The notes beneath the pieces were generated by a model. It had not been told where the DNA came from, did no database searches, and saw only the letters and a program-made list of their open reading frames with translations. A stretch of DNA of 64,000 nt from Bog-473 sp963744225 (GTDB lineage Bacteria; Actinomycetota; Acidimicrobiia; Acidimicrobiales; RAAP-2). Location: positions 372,001-436,000 of the forward strand of contig CAVUSV010000003.1 in NCBI GenBank assembly GCA_963744225.1. Reading direction: 5' to 3'. The position numbers and the translations under genes are program-made. Below are positions 7,920-16,381 of the stretch, piece after piece; the first letter of the stretch is position 1, and every line of letters starts with the position of its first letter.

Positions 7920-9131
7920 ATGTGCGACACCCTGTGCGCCCCCGGAGCGAGCGGCATGGTGTTCGCCAAGAACTCGGACCGGCCGCCCGGGGAGGTCCAG
8001 GTTACCTGGCCTTTCGGTCGTCGCGCCTCGGCCGGTTGCACGCTGCGGACGCAATACCTCACCATCGGCGATACCGGCGCGCATGCCACCTTCCTGTCGT
8101 GCCCCACGTGGTTGTGGGGGGCCGAGCACGGGGTCAATGAGCATGGTGTGGCGATCGGAAACGAGCGCGTCGGCACGACCCACGACGCCACAAGCGCAAC
8201 GCCCGCCCTGATCGGCATGGACCTGGTCCGCCTTGGCCTCGAGCGCGCCCGCAGCGCGGCCGAAGCAGTCGACGTCATGACCGGGCTTCTCGAGGCCTGC
8301 GGTCAGGGTGGCATCGCCGACGCGGCACATCACGAGGCGTACGACTCCTCGTTCCTTGTGGCCGACCCGACTCACGCCTTCGTCCTCGACACGGCGGGCT
8401 CCGACTACGCCATCGCACCGTTCCCCGGTGGCACGGCCATCTCCAACCAAATCACGGTCGGCACGGAGTGGACGCGTGCATCCGCCGGCCTCTCACCAGG
8501 GGCCGATTTCACTCGCTATCGCGACGCCACCGAGGATGCTCGGCACGCCGACGTCCGCCTGGCGGCCAGCCGACGCTTCCTCGAGTCGACCCGTCCTGGC
8601 GGGCTCACCGCTGCCGCCACCGCCGCCCACCTGCGTGACCATGGGACGGGTCCCTGGGGCGAACCAGGCGCGCCAGGCCCGGTCGAGCGACCGCCGCGTG
8701 GGATCGGGAAGGACTTCAGCGGTGTGAGTGTCTGCATGCACGTGCGCGGCCGCAGCGTCACCGCCGCGTCGATGATCGCAGTGCTCCCTGGTGGCATCGG
8801 GGAGGGGGCGCCGCTGCGCGTCTATATAGCGCCTGGAAGCCCGTGCGCCAGCATCTATGTGCCGGCGTTCCCGCGTACTGCCGGCGGGCCGCCGCCGTTC
8901 GTTCCGCTCGAGCTCTCCGGCGAGGACCTCTGGCACGCAGCGGACGCCCTGCGCATGCGGGTCGAGGAGGACCCCGACGCACTCCCGGCGGCGCGGGCTG
9001 TGCTCCAACCGGTCGAGGACGAGTTGTGGGCCGACGCCGACGACGTGCTCGACCATCCCGACCGGTGGGCGGCGGCCGGCGCCACGTGGGGGAGTCGGGC
9101 CCTGCACGCGTTGCGGGCCTGTATCCCTTGA
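7920..9131 (+). CDS. Secernin / C69-family N-terminal-nucleophile hydrolase
   Basis: A 403-residue protein that begins Met-Cys-Asp-Thr, so removal of Met exposes Cys2 as an N-terminal nucleophile, as in dipeptidase A (peptidase C69) and secernins. Further family blocks are VFAKNSDRPPGEVQ (19-32), WLWGAEHGVNEHGVAIGNE and FLVADPTHAFVLDTAG. Members cleave amide bonds; dipeptidase activity is the best guess. TACACT at 7908-7913 lies 6 nt before the ATG, a leaderless-type promoter. A promoter for the downstream HdeD-like gene overlaps its stop codon. Confidence 0.8.
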   Translation: MCDTLCAPGASGMVFAKNSDRPPGEVQVTWPFGRRASAGCTLRTQYLTIGDTGAHATFLSCPTWLWGAEHGVNEHGVAIGNERVGTTHDATSATPALIGMDLVRLGLERARSAAEAVDVMTGLLEACGQGGIADAAHHEAYDSSFLVADPTHAFVLDTAGSDYAIAPFPGGTAISNQITVGTEWTRASAGLSPGADFTRYRDATEDARHADVRLAASRRFLESTRPGGLTAAATAAHLRDHGTGPWGEPGAPGPVERPPRGIGKDFSGVSVCMHVRGRSVTAASMIAVLPGGIGEGAPLRVYIAPGSPCASIYVPAFPRTAGGPPPFVPLELSGEDLWHAADALRMRVEEDPDALPAARAVLQPVEDELWADADDVLDHPDRWAAAGATWGSRALHALRACIP

Positions 9132-9161
9132 TCGCGGCGGGCGCAGCGGTACGCTGCGCCC
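9128..9161 (+). promoter_or_regulatory. Promoter overlapped by a perfect 10-bp palindrome
   Basis: TTGATC (9128-9133) and TACGCT (9150-9155) with a 16-bp spacer make a sigma70-like promoter for the HdeD-like gene. A perfect inverted repeat, arms GGGCGCAGCG (9139-9148) and CGCTGCGCCC (9152-9161) around GTA, covers the spacer and the -10. It could be an operator, or a hairpin terminator for the upstream gene; no T-run follows it. Confidence 0.55.
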
Positions 9162-9197
9162 AGACGCACAACACTCCTACTCGCCAAGGGGGACGTC

Positions 9198-9809
9198 ATG
9201 ACCTACGTAGTTACCGTGCTCACCGACGACGACATCGCGATCGGCGATACCATCAGCGCAGCGCTGGAAAAGATGTGGGGTTGGTACCTGGTCGGGGGCA
9301 TTTTCTCCATGATCTTCGGCTTCTTCGTGATCAGCTACCGCCATGCCAGTGTGTACGCGATCATCTACCTGGCGAGTGGGTTCTTCCTCGCCGTAGGGCT
9401 CTTCGAGATCGTCGGGGCGATCCGGATGGCCCGTCAGCGGTGGCTGCACCTGATCTTCGGCTTGATCTGGATCGGCGTCGGCATCGTCGGATTCGTGTGG
9501 CCTCACATCACGATCTTCATCGTCGCCGTCCTGATCGGCTGGGCTTTCTTGGTCCTGGGCATCTTCGACATCGTGGATTCGATACGTCAGCACTACCTGC
9601 CCTACTGGTGGGCGTACCTCGTGCGCGGCATCGTCGCCGTCGCCATCGGATTCCTCTGCATCAGGCACCCGGGTGCGCCGCTGACGGCACTGGTCGTGCT
9701 GATCGGCATCCTGGCCATCGTGTTCGGCGCAGTCGAGACGATCGGCGCCTTTTCGGCGCGGCACGCCACCAAGAACTGGGAGGCCTACAAGGCCGCGCAG
9801 CTCCGCTGA
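9198..9809 (+). CDS. HdeD-like membrane protein (DUF308)
   Basis: A 203-residue integral membrane protein with about six closely packed helices in three pairs, each pair with the GI-F-F and WI-G-x-x-F pattern of the HdeD/DUF308 family. E. coli HdeD takes part in acid resistance at high cell density; in actinobacteria the role is unknown. The start ATG follows a strong AAGGGGG ribosome-binding site 7 nt upstream. Transcription probably begins from the palindrome-bearing promoter at 9128-9161, giving a leader of about 35 nt. Confidence 0.8.
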   Translation: MTYVVTVLTDDDIAIGDTISAALEKMWGWYLVGGIFSMIFGFFVISYRHASVYAIIYLASGFFLAVGLFEIVGAIRMARQRWLHLIFGLIWIGVGIVGFVWPHITIFIVAVLIGWAFLVLGIFDIVDSIRQHYLPYWWAYLVRGIVAVAIGFLCIRHPGAPLTALVVLIGILAIVFGAVETIGAFSARHATKNWEAYKAAQLR

Positions 9810-9830
9810 ACCCCAGCGGGGGAGTGGCGG

Positions 9831-10193
9831 TTAGGGGGCTTGCTGTGTGGCGCGCAGGCGATCGGCCAGGCTGGACATCACCTGGAGCGCGAAGGTCGGA
9901 GTCTCGCCGACCAGGAAGAGGAACCGGCGCTTGTCGATGACAGCCAATTTTGCGTCCTCCAGGACGGTCGCAGTCGCGCTGCGGGCCGACTTATCGACCA
10001 ACGCCATCTCTCCGAACGTCTCGTCGGGTCCGATCACGACGGCGCGGCCGTCGGCCAGGCGCAACTCGACCTTTCCCTCCACCACGCCGAACATCTCCTC
10101 CCCGGTTGATCCGGCCTCGAAGATCACCGTCCCGGCGGGGACCTCCCTCGTGTCGGTGGCAGCTTTGAAGACTCCCAGAACCTTCACGCTCAT
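9831..10193 (-). CDS. Stand-alone cyclic-nucleotide-binding domain protein
   Basis: A 120-residue protein consisting of one CRP/cNMP-binding beta-barrel (about 8-105): VPAGTVIFEAGSTGEEMFGV, then the phosphate-binding-cassette region FGEMALVDKSARSATATV. The core FGE...RSAT fits nucleotide-binding members. There is no helix-turn-helix or kinase domain, so it is not a CRP/FNR transcription factor; it may act as a sensor subunit for another protein. It is convergent with the HdeD-like gene (21 bp) and divergent from nfu, with 143 bp between starts. Confidence 0.8.
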   Translation of the reverse strand: MSVKVLGVFKAATDTREVPAGTVIFEAGSTGEEMFGVVEGKVELRLADGRAVVIGPDETFGEMALVDKSARSATATVLEDAKLAVIDKRRFLFLVGETPTFALQVMSSLADRLRATQQAP

Positions 10194-10336
10194 GGTTCGT
10201 TCTCCTTCGCTCTCTCCTGACGGGGCACGGGCTGCACCTGGTGCTTTGGTCGGATCCTAACCCTCGTCCGAAGTCCGGACTCGACCGGGGGACCCGGCGT
10301 TGTCACGTCGTGCGCCGGGCACGGCAGAATGGGGGA

Positions 10337-10672
10337 GTGGACGAAGCCCAATCTGACCTCACCGACACCGAAAGGGCGGATCGCCTGGAGAAGCTCCGGG
10401 GGATCATGGATCTCATGCGTCCCGCCGTGCAGGCCGACGGCGGTGATCTCGTTCTGGTGCGTGCCGATGTCGAAACCGGCGTCGTCGAGGTCCAGCTCCA
10501 GGGTGCCTGCAGCTCTTGTGCGATCAGCTCCGCCACATTGTCCGGTGGCGTCGATCGGATCCTGCGCGACCGCCTCCCTTGGGTGACCGAGGTCATCGGT
10601 GGCCTCGACGACTCGCTGAGCCTCGACGAGAGCGCCTCGCTCGGCTCGGGCGGCTACGTCCCCGGCCTCTGA
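10337..10672 (+). CDS. Nfu-type Fe-S cluster scaffold protein (NifU C-terminal domain)
   Basis: A 111-residue NifU-like protein. The core IMDLMRPAVQADGGDLVLV (about 29-47) and the cluster-binding C-x2-C in GACSSCAIS identify the Nfu domain, which holds a 4Fe-4S cluster between two monomers and passes it to target enzymes. The NuoF-like and ferredoxin proteins of this window would be possible clients (inference). GTG 10337 is chosen because CAGAAT (10325-10330) lies 6 nt upstream as a leaderless-type -10; the preceding GGGGGA abuts the start and is too close to act as a normal ribosome site. The C-terminus has an extra acidic tail of about 20 residues. Confidence 0.8.
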   Translation: MDEAQSDLTDTERADRLEKLRGIMDLMRPAVQADGGDLVLVRADVETGVVEVQLQGACSSCAISSATLSGGVDRILRDRLPWVTEVIGGLDDSLSLDESASLGSGGYVPGL

Positions 10673-10721
10673 GCGACGCCTCGCCAGTCGATCTCCTCCG
10701 GCCCTCGATGCGAGCAAGCGG

Positions 10722-10749
10722 TTGATTAGTTAGCCCAACTAAGTATAAT
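10722..10749 (+). promoter_or_regulatory. marR promoter with TTAGTT/AACTAA operator
   Basis: TTGATT (10722-10727) and a perfect TATAAT (10744-10749) are 16 bp apart. A perfect palindrome, TTAGTT-AGCCC-AACTAA (10726-10742), fills the spacer, the classic place for MarR autorepression. The -10 ends 6 nt before the ATG, so the transcript should be leaderless. Confidence 0.8.
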
Positions 10750-10755
10750 CGTCTC

Positions 10756-11196
10756 ATGCCTGCGAGGACGGTCCCACGGACGAACGAAGAGGTCGTCGCT
10801 CGCCTGCGCATCGCCGTCAACCGCCTGCAACGGCGCATGCGCCAAGAATCGCTGGGGGGCCTCTCGCCCGCCCAGGCGTCGGCGCTCGGGACGGTCAACC
10901 GGCACGGAAGCCCGACCCTGGGGGAGCTCGCTGCGCTCGAGCAGGTCCAGCCGCCGACCATGACCCGGATCGTGGCCGGCCTCAGCGAAGAGGGAATGGT
11001 GACGCGGATTGCCGATGCCACCGACCGGCGGAGTGCCCGGGTGCGCATTACGCCTTCTGGCGAACGAGCACTCGAGCAAATACGGACGCGCAAGAACGCG
11101 TTCCTGCTGCGCCGCCTGGGCGAACTCGGCCCCGAGGAGCAGCAGCATGCTGTCGAGTTGGTCGCCCTCCTCGAGCACCTCTTAGAGGAGCAGTGA
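10756..11196 (+). CDS. MarR-family transcriptional regulator
   Basis: A 146-residue winged-helix regulator: helix-turn-helix in TLGELAALEQVQPPTMTRIV (about 54-73), then the wing with the MarR signature DATDRRSARVRIT (about 89-101). It is translationally coupled to the MFS transporter (GTGA overlap at 11193-11196), so it most likely represses its own operon from the 10726-10742 palindrome and is released by a substrate of the pump. The ligand cannot be predicted. Confidence 0.88.
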   Translation: MPARTVPRTNEEVVARLRIAVNRLQRRMRQESLGGLSPAQASALGTVNRHGSPTLGELAALEQVQPPTMTRIVAGLSEEGMVTRIADATDRRSARVRITPSGERALEQIRTRKNAFLLRRLGELGPEEQQHAVELVALLEHLLEEQ

Positions 11197-12512
11197 GACG
11201 CCGCGTCCGAGCTGCCGGGCGCCGCACCTTCCGCGCCGTCTCGGTTCGAAACTATCGGCTCTACTTCACGGGGCAAGTCGTCTCCGTGTCGGGCACCTGG
11301 ATGCAGACGGTGGCGCAGGCGTACCTCATCCTCTTCCCTCTGCACGGCACCGGCGTCGACGTGGCCATCGCGACCAGCCTCCAGTTCCTGCCGCTCTTGC
11401 TTCTGGGCCCGTTCGGCGGCCTGATCGCAGACAGGCTCGACAAGCGCAAGGTGCTCTATGCCACCCAGGGAACGGCCGGGATCCTCGCGCTCATCTTGGG
11501 CATCCTGGTCGTGACCCACGCGGTGAACCTGTGGCAGGTCTACGTCTTGGCGGCTGGCCTCGGGTTCGTGAATTTGTTCGACAACCCGGCGCGCCAGACC
11601 TTTGTGTCCGAGATGGTCGGCCGGGAGCTCCTCCCGAACGCCGTCAGTCTCAACAGCGTGCTGATCAATTCGGCCCGGGTCATCGGACCGGCCATCGGTG
11701 GGGCCCTCATCCTCACCGTCGGCGTCGCGACGTGCTTTTTCGTGAACGCCGTCTCGTACGCCGCAGTGATCATGGCGCTCGCCATGATGCGCGCCTCGGA
11801 GTTATATCGGCGCCCCGGTGTAGTCCGGGCCAAGGGCCAGGTCCGCGAGGGCTTGCGTTACGTGTGGTCCACCCAAGACCTGAGGCTGCCCCTGCTGTCC
11901 ATGGCGGTGGTCGGCGTCTTCGCCTTCAACTTCACGGTGACGCTGCCGCTGTTGGCCAAGTTCACGTTCGGCGGTGGGGGCGGGTTGTACAGCGTCTTCA
12001 TGGTGGCCATGGGCGCCGGCGCTGTTGTCGGTGGGCTCGCCACCGCCTTCTGGAGCCGACCCTCCACGCGGCTGCTCGCCAGCATCGGCCTCGTCTTCGG
12101 CGTCGCCATCCTCGCGGTCGCGGGAGCGCCGACACAGGCTTGGGCCATCGTGCTGCTGGTGCCCCTGGGGGCGGCCAGCATCTCATTCGTTGCCACCAAC
12201 AACGCCACCCTGCAACTACGGGCCGACCCGAGCATGCGGGGCCGTGTGATGTCGCTCAATGCCATGGCGTTTCTCGGGAGCACGCCCATCGGGGCGCCAC
12301 TGCTGGGCTATCTCAGCGACCTCACCAACCCCCGCCTGGCCCTCGCCGTCGGCGGGGTGGCCACCCTCGTCGCCAGCATCCCGTTGTTCGTGCTCGCCGC
12401 ACACCAGCGCCGGGAACAGGCTGAAGGTCAGGCGGGCGGCGAGCAGACGAACGTCGTCGCCCTCTCGGTTCCGGGCCCCGGCGTCGAGAGCCTGGCGCGC
12501 CGCAGTAGCTGA
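11193..12512 (+). CDS. MFS exporter (MFS_3/EntS-like)
   Basis: A 439-residue major-facilitator protein with about twelve hydrophobic segments. The N-terminal FRAVSVRNYRLYFTGQVVS followed by GTWMQTVAQAYL is the hallmark of the enterobactin-exporter-like MFS_3 group, and the loop 2-3 motif reads GLIADRLDKRK (about 74-84). It probably exports a drug, siderophore or metabolite under control of the linked MarR regulator. The tail of about 40 residues is hydrophilic. GTG 11193 overlaps the marR stop. The gene ends at a hairpin shared with the convergent response-regulator gene. Confidence 0.85.
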   Translation: MRRRVRAAGRRTFRAVSVRNYRLYFTGQVVSVSGTWMQTVAQAYLILFPLHGTGVDVAIATSLQFLPLLLLGPFGGLIADRLDKRKVLYATQGTAGILALILGILVVTHAVNLWQVYVLAAGLGFVNLFDNPARQTFVSEMVGRELLPNAVSLNSVLINSARVIGPAIGGALILTVGVATCFFVNAVSYAAVIMALAMMRASELYRRPGVVRAKGQVREGLRYVWSTQDLRLPLLSMAVVGVFAFNFTVTLPLLAKFTFGGGGGLYSVFMVAMGAGAVVGGLATAFWSRPSTRLLASIGLVFGVAILAVAGAPTQAWAIVLLVPLGAASISFVATNNATLQLRADPSMRGRVMSLNAMAFLGSTPIGAPLLGYLSDLTNPRLALAVGGVATLVASIPLFVLAAHQRREQAEGQAGGEQTNVVALSVPGPGVESLARRSS

Positions 12513-12543
12513 ACGGAGCGTGAGCGGGCGGGCGGTCCCCGGT

Positions 12544-12570
12544 GGCGGGAGAATGAGGTCTCATCCCGCC
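12544..12570. terminator. Hairpin between convergent genes
   Basis: GGCGGGA (12544-12550) pairs with TCCCGCC (12564-12570), and inside it TGA (12554-12556) pairs with TCA (12561-12563) around GGTC, with a 3-nt bulge. It sits where the MFS and response-regulator genes converge and includes the regulator's stop codon. No T-run is present on either side, so termination strength is uncertain. Confidence 0.45.
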
Positions 12571-13229
12571 GGTTCGAGCAATCCCTTTTCCCTGGCAACG
12601 GCCAGCAGCTCGAGCTGGTTGTGGACGCCGAGCTTTCGATAGAGGTTCTTCACGTAGCCGCGCGCGGTGTTCACCGTGATCCCCAGCCGGACCGATGCCG
12701 CCTGGAGGTCGACACCTCGGACCAGGAGCCCGAGGATGTCCTGCTCACGCCGGGTCAGCAGGGCACCCGAAGGACGGGCTCGAACGACCTGGCCGGCCAG
12801 CGCGGGTTCGCACAGCGCGCCGACCGTCTTGCGGTCGAGGGTGAAGCAGTGGTCCGTCAGCGACGAGATGGTGTCGACGACGGCCCTTAGGCTGGCGGCT
12901 TTCGACAGCAGAGCCGACGCGCCCGCCTCGGCGGCCGCATGCACGAGGGGGGCGGTGGGGCTCTGGCCCGTCAGGACGAGGACCCTGGTGGCCGGATGGG
13001 TCTCCCGCAACGAGCGGGTGGCGGTGATTCCGTCGGTTCCTTCGAGCCCGACGTCCATGACCACGACATCCGGTTCGGTCTCGGCCGCCAGTCGCGCCGC
13101 CTCGTCGGCGTCTGCGGCGACGGCGACGCAGGACAATTCGGCTGCGGCATTGATGGCCAGTGCCAACGCCTCGGCGAAGACTGGATGGTCGTCGACGACC
13201 ATCACCGTGAGCGCCCCGTTGCCATTCAC
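12561..13229 (-). CDS. LuxR/NarL-type response regulator
   Basis: A 222-residue two-domain regulator. The receiver domain has the acidic pair D13-D14, phospho-acceptor D59 (VVVMDVGLEG), Thr in VLTGQS and Lys in LLSKAAS. The C-terminal LuxR helix-turn-helix begins LTRREQDILGLL and includes TVNTARGYVKNLYRKLGV. No histidine kinase is adjacent, so it is an orphan regulator. GTG 13229 is used because the receiver domain normally starts a few residues before the VMVVDDH strand; the frame stays open far upstream without family-like sequence. Two similar imperfect inverted repeats upstream (13303-13338) may be its operator. Confidence 0.85.
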   Translation of the reverse strand: MNGNGALTVMVVDDHPVFAEALALAINAAAELSCVAVAADADEAARLAAETEPDVVVMDVGLEGTDGITATRSLRETHPATRVLVLTGQSPTAPLVHAAAEAGASALLSKAASLRAVVDTISSLTDHCFTLDRKTVGALCEPALAGQVVRARPSGALLTRREQDILGLLVRGVDLQAASVRLGITVNTARGYVKNLYRKLGVHNQLELLAVAREKGLLEPAG

Positions 13230-13302
13230 AGAGTCAGCACCACCCACAGACCGGAGGTCGGTCGCCGCCGCCCTTTGACGGATCTTCCGAGACGCATGGT
13301 AC

Positions 13303-13338
13303 GGGAGACTATTCCCCCAACCAGGGAAGATATCCCCC
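13303..13338 (-). promoter_or_regulatory. Tandem imperfect inverted repeats upstream of the LuxR-type regulator
   Basis: On the minus strand GGGGGATATCTTCCC (13338-13324) is followed by GGGGGAATAGTCTCCC (13318-13303). Both have the form GGGGGA-n-TCCC and their centres are about two helical turns apart. They lie about 75-110 bp before the regulator start in an otherwise empty 292-bp gap, a suitable place for a dimeric or cooperative DNA-binding protein. Confidence 0.45.
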
Positions 13339-13521
13339 GTGGCGGGATTTTTGCCAACCCCGAAAAAGGGAAGAGGATCGCGGTGCTGGCAGAGACCGTT
13401 GCGGGCCCTTCCGGCGGCCGATACGGGTCCGACGTCGTCGTGATCGCCGCCTCGGCGACAGGGCTCTGCACTGACGACGCCGCTGGCCAGCTGAGCGGTC
13501 CCCAAGGCACGAGTCCCTCGA

Positions 13522-14748
13522 TTAGGCGGGCTTGGGCTCCTTGGGTAGCCCCAGGACGCGTTCGCCCACGATGTTGCGCTGGATCTCGGCTGCGCCCCCC
13601 CAAATGGTTTCGGACCGGGAGAAGAAGAAGAGGGACTGAAGGTTGTTGACGGGATAGGTGGCCTTGGCGCGGCGCGCTCCGGGGAGAAGGGTGTCCTCCC
13701 CATCGTCGCCGAGGAGGATCTGGCCGTCCATACCCAGGATGTCCATGCCCAGCAGCATCGTCTCCTGGTGCGCCTCCGACCAGAACATCTTGTTACAGGC
13801 ACCGAGCGCCGCCGTGGTGTGGGTGCCGTTGAGCACGTCGGTGAGCGTCCGGAAGCCGTTGATCTGCATGATCTTGATCTTCGACCACGAGCGGGCGAGG
13901 CGTTGGCGCGTCAGGGGATCGCGGTCGCGCCCTCGGGCCCGCGCTTCGGCCAGGATGCTGTCGAACTCCTTCTGGAACCGGCGGTGTCCCGTCGTCGACG
14001 ACGTGCCGCGCTCGAATCCGAGCGTCGTCATGGCGACCTTCCATCCGTTGTTCACGCCGCCGATGACGTTCTCCTTGGGGCACCGCACGTTGGTGAAGAA
14101 GACCTCGTTGAACTCGGCGGAGCCGTCGATCTGCTCAATGGGCCGCACCTCGACCCCGGGCTGCTTCATCGGCACCAGGAGGTACGAGATGCCGGCGTGC
14201 TTGGGGGCATCGGGGTGGGTGCGGGCCAACAAGAAGATGTAGTCGGCGTCGTACGCCTGGGTCGTCCACACCTTCTGCCCGTTGATCACCCACTCGTCCC
14301 CGTCGAGTTCCGCCTTGGTCTTCAGGCCGGCCAGGTCCGAACCGGCGTCGGGCTCACTGAATCCCTGGCACCAGGAGATCTCTCCTTTGAGGATGCCCGG
14401 GATGAACTGCTTCTTCTGCTCCTCGCTGCCCCACTGCAGGAGGGTGGGGCCGACGAGGGTGTCACCGAAAAAGTCGGCCCGCAGAGGGGCGCCGACCCGG
14501 GCAAACTCCTCGTTCAGTACCACCTGCTGAAGCAGGCTGAGCCCCTTGCCGCCGTACTCGGTGGGCCAGCTGGCACAGATCCAGCCCCCCGCGTACAGCC
14601 TCGCCGTCCACTGCTCGTTGAAAGCCTTGCGCTCCTCGGTCGTCAGGGAGAACCCGGGCTCGCCCCAGCCTTCGGGCAGATTCTCCGTGAGCCATCCGGC
14701 GATTAGGCCCCGGAATTCCTCCGCTTCGGGAGGGTAGGTGAGGTCCAT
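13522..14748 (-). CDS. Acyl-CoA dehydrogenase
   Basis: A 408-residue flavoenzyme of the acyl-CoA dehydrogenase family, which oxidises acyl-CoA thioesters and passes electrons to ETF. Visible signatures are WPTEYGGKG near residue 65, the FAD/substrate motif FSEPDAGSDLAGLKTKA (about 133-149), VWTTQAYDADY, and the C-terminal IWGGAAEIQRNIVGERVLG. Related actinobacterial enzymes act on steroid side chains or branched acids, and a CYP125-like P450 lies 6 kb away, but the substrate is not determined. ATG 14748 is preferred over GTG 14757. It is transcribed away from the GT4 gene. Confidence 0.87.
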   Translation of the reverse strand: MDLTYPPEAEEFRGLIAGWLTENLPEGWGEPGFSLTTEERKAFNEQWTARLYAGGWICASWPTEYGGKGLSLLQQVVLNEEFARVGAPLRADFFGDTLVGPTLLQWGSEEQKKQFIPGILKGEISWCQGFSEPDAGSDLAGLKTKAELDGDEWVINGQKVWTTQAYDADYIFLLARTHPDAPKHAGISYLLVPMKQPGVEVRPIEQIDGSAEFNEVFFTNVRCPKENVIGGVNNGWKVAMTTLGFERGTSSTTGHRRFQKEFDSILAEARARGRDRDPLTRQRLARSWSKIKIMQINGFRTLTDVLNGTHTTAALGACNKMFWSEAHQETMLLGMDILGMDGQILLGDDGEDTLLPGARRAKATYPVNNLQSLFFFSRSETIWGGAAEIQRNIVGERVLGLPKEPKPA

Positions 14749-14932
14749 GCAGGTCACCGTACCCGTCGCCCTACCGCGGCGGGACCTCGCCGCGCGACCA
14801 GCTGGAGGGACGGTGTCGACCGAGCCAAGCCAACGCTCGGTGGTCTCGGACTCGGCTGAACGGCCGTGTCAATCGCACGGCCGTGCCTGGGAAGGCAACC
14901 GTTTGCGCCGGGCCAGGGCGTTCGGGGAGGCT

Positions 14933-16381
14933 ATGCGGCCATGGTGGGTCGAGTCCGGACATCCTTTGCCTAAATCTCCCCGCCAGAAGTGGATCGAGAC
15001 CAAGGAGTCTTGGGAACGCTCACGCCATATTGAAGTGCCCGCCCCGGTTCCCGCCGCGCCACCCCAACCCGGGGGCCTTCGGGTGGCCTTCCTCATCTAT
15101 CGGGGCAATCCCCGTTGCGGTGGTCAAGGGGTGTATACCCGCCATTTGACCCGTGAGCTGATGGCGCTCGGGCACTCCGTCGAGGTCTTCGCGGGGCCTC
15201 CCTGGCCCGAGCTCGACGCCGGCGTGGGGTTCACCCCGGTGCGGAGCCTGGATCTCTACCGCCAGCCCGACCCATTTCGGGTGCCGCACCGGCGCGAGTT
15301 CACCTCTCACGAGGACTGGCTGGAGTTTGGCATCATGTGCACGGCGGGCTTCGGGGAACCGCTCGCCTTCTCGCTGCGTGTCCGCGAGCTGTTGGCGCAG
15401 CGCCGGGACGCATTCGACGTGGTGCATGACAACCAGTGCCTCGGCACGGGCATGCTGGGCATGGTCGAGGACGGGTGGCCGCTGCTGACCACGCTGCACC
15501 ACCCGATCACGGTGGACCGCCAGCTGGCCCTTTCGCACACGACGAACCCCTGGCAACAGTTCACCACGCGCCGTTGGTTCGGGTTCCTGCGCATGCAGGT
15601 CCGGGTGGCGCGCGCGCTCCCCGCCGTGATCACCGTGTCGCAGAATTCCCGTCAGGACATCGCCGCGCAGATGAACGTCGCCCCCGAGCGGATGACCGTC
15701 GTTCCCGTCGGAGTGGACCAAACGGTGTTCCGGCCCTTCGATGAGGTGACACCGGTGCCGGGCCGCATCATGGTCACTTCGAGCAGCGACGTCCCCATGA
15801 AGGGCCTCGTCCCGCTGCTCGAGGCCGTCGCCAAGTTGCGCACCGAGCGCGACGTCGAGCTGACCGTGATCGGACGGCCCCACGAGGGTGGCCGCGTCGA
15901 CCGGGCCATCACCCGCCTTGGGCTGTCCGATGTGGTGCACTGCGTGAGCGGCATCAGTGACGACGCACTGGCCCGTCTTTACGGCGAGGCCGAGGTCGCC
16001 GTCGTCCCTTCGCTCTACGAGGGCTTCTCGCTCCCGGCGATCGAGGCCATGTCCTGCGGGGTGGCGGTGGTGGCGACGACGGGCGGCGCTCTGCCTGAGG
16101 TCATCGGCACCGATGGGGAGACTGGGCTGCTCGTCCCGCCCGATGACCCGGGCGCGCTGGCGGCGGCGATTGGCCGCCTGCTCGACGATCCCCAGTTGCG
16201 GGCCCGCCTCGGGGCCGCCGGCCGCCGCCGAGTGGTGAGCCGCTTCACCTGGCAGGTCACCGCCGCCGGGACTGCGGACTGCTACCAGGCCCTCCTGGAG
16301 GGAAGACCGTTGCCCGGCGCACCAGCGCCCGCCGTGCTCAACGTCGAACCGCCGGTGACGCAAGGGGCGACTTTGTGCTGA
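14933..16381 (+). CDS. Glycosyltransferase family 4
   Basis: About 482 residues in the GT-B fold. The N-terminal Rossmann half contains VAFLIYRGNPRCGGQGVY with the glycine-rich acceptor loop. The C-terminal half contains VVPVGVDQTVFRP, the donor-binding stretch VVPSLYEGFSLPAIEAMSCG (E-x7-E) and NDP-sugar-binding TGGALPEV. It is a retaining sugar transferase. ATG 14933 has GGGGAGG just upstream; the frame is open from 14738, but that extension lacks family similarity. It overlaps the next methyltransferase by 7 bp, and the two together with the alpha-toroid gene form a coupled cassette. Confidence 0.83.
   Translation: MRPWWVESGHPLPKSPRQKWIETKESWERSRHIEVPAPVPAAPPQPGGLRVAFLIYRGNPRCGGQGVYTRHLTRELMALGHSVEVFAGPPWPELDAGVGFTPVRSLDLYRQPDPFRVPHRREFTSHEDWLEFGIMCTAGFGEPLAFSLRVRELLAQRRDAFDVVHDNQCLGTGMLGMVEDGWPLLTTLHHPITVDRQLALSHTTNPWQQFTTRRWFGFLRMQVRVARALPAVITVSQNSRQDIAAQMNVAPERMTVVPVGVDQTVFRPFDEVTPVPGRIMVTSSSDVPMKGLVPLLEAVAKLRTERDVELTVIGRPHEGGRVDRAITRLGLSDVVHCVSGISDDALARLYGEAEVAVVPSLYEGFSLPAIEAMSCGVAVVATTGGALPEVIGTDGETGLLVPPDDPGALAAAIGRLLDDPQLRARLGAAGRRRVVSRFTWQVTAAGTADCYQALLEGRPLPGAPAPAVLNVEPPVTQGATLC

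Noticed and set aside
13230..13802. N-terminal extension of the LuxR-type regulator frame
   Set aside because: The extension is Arg/Ser/Pro-rich shadow of the acyl-CoA dehydrogenase gene and the receiver domain begins only after 13229.
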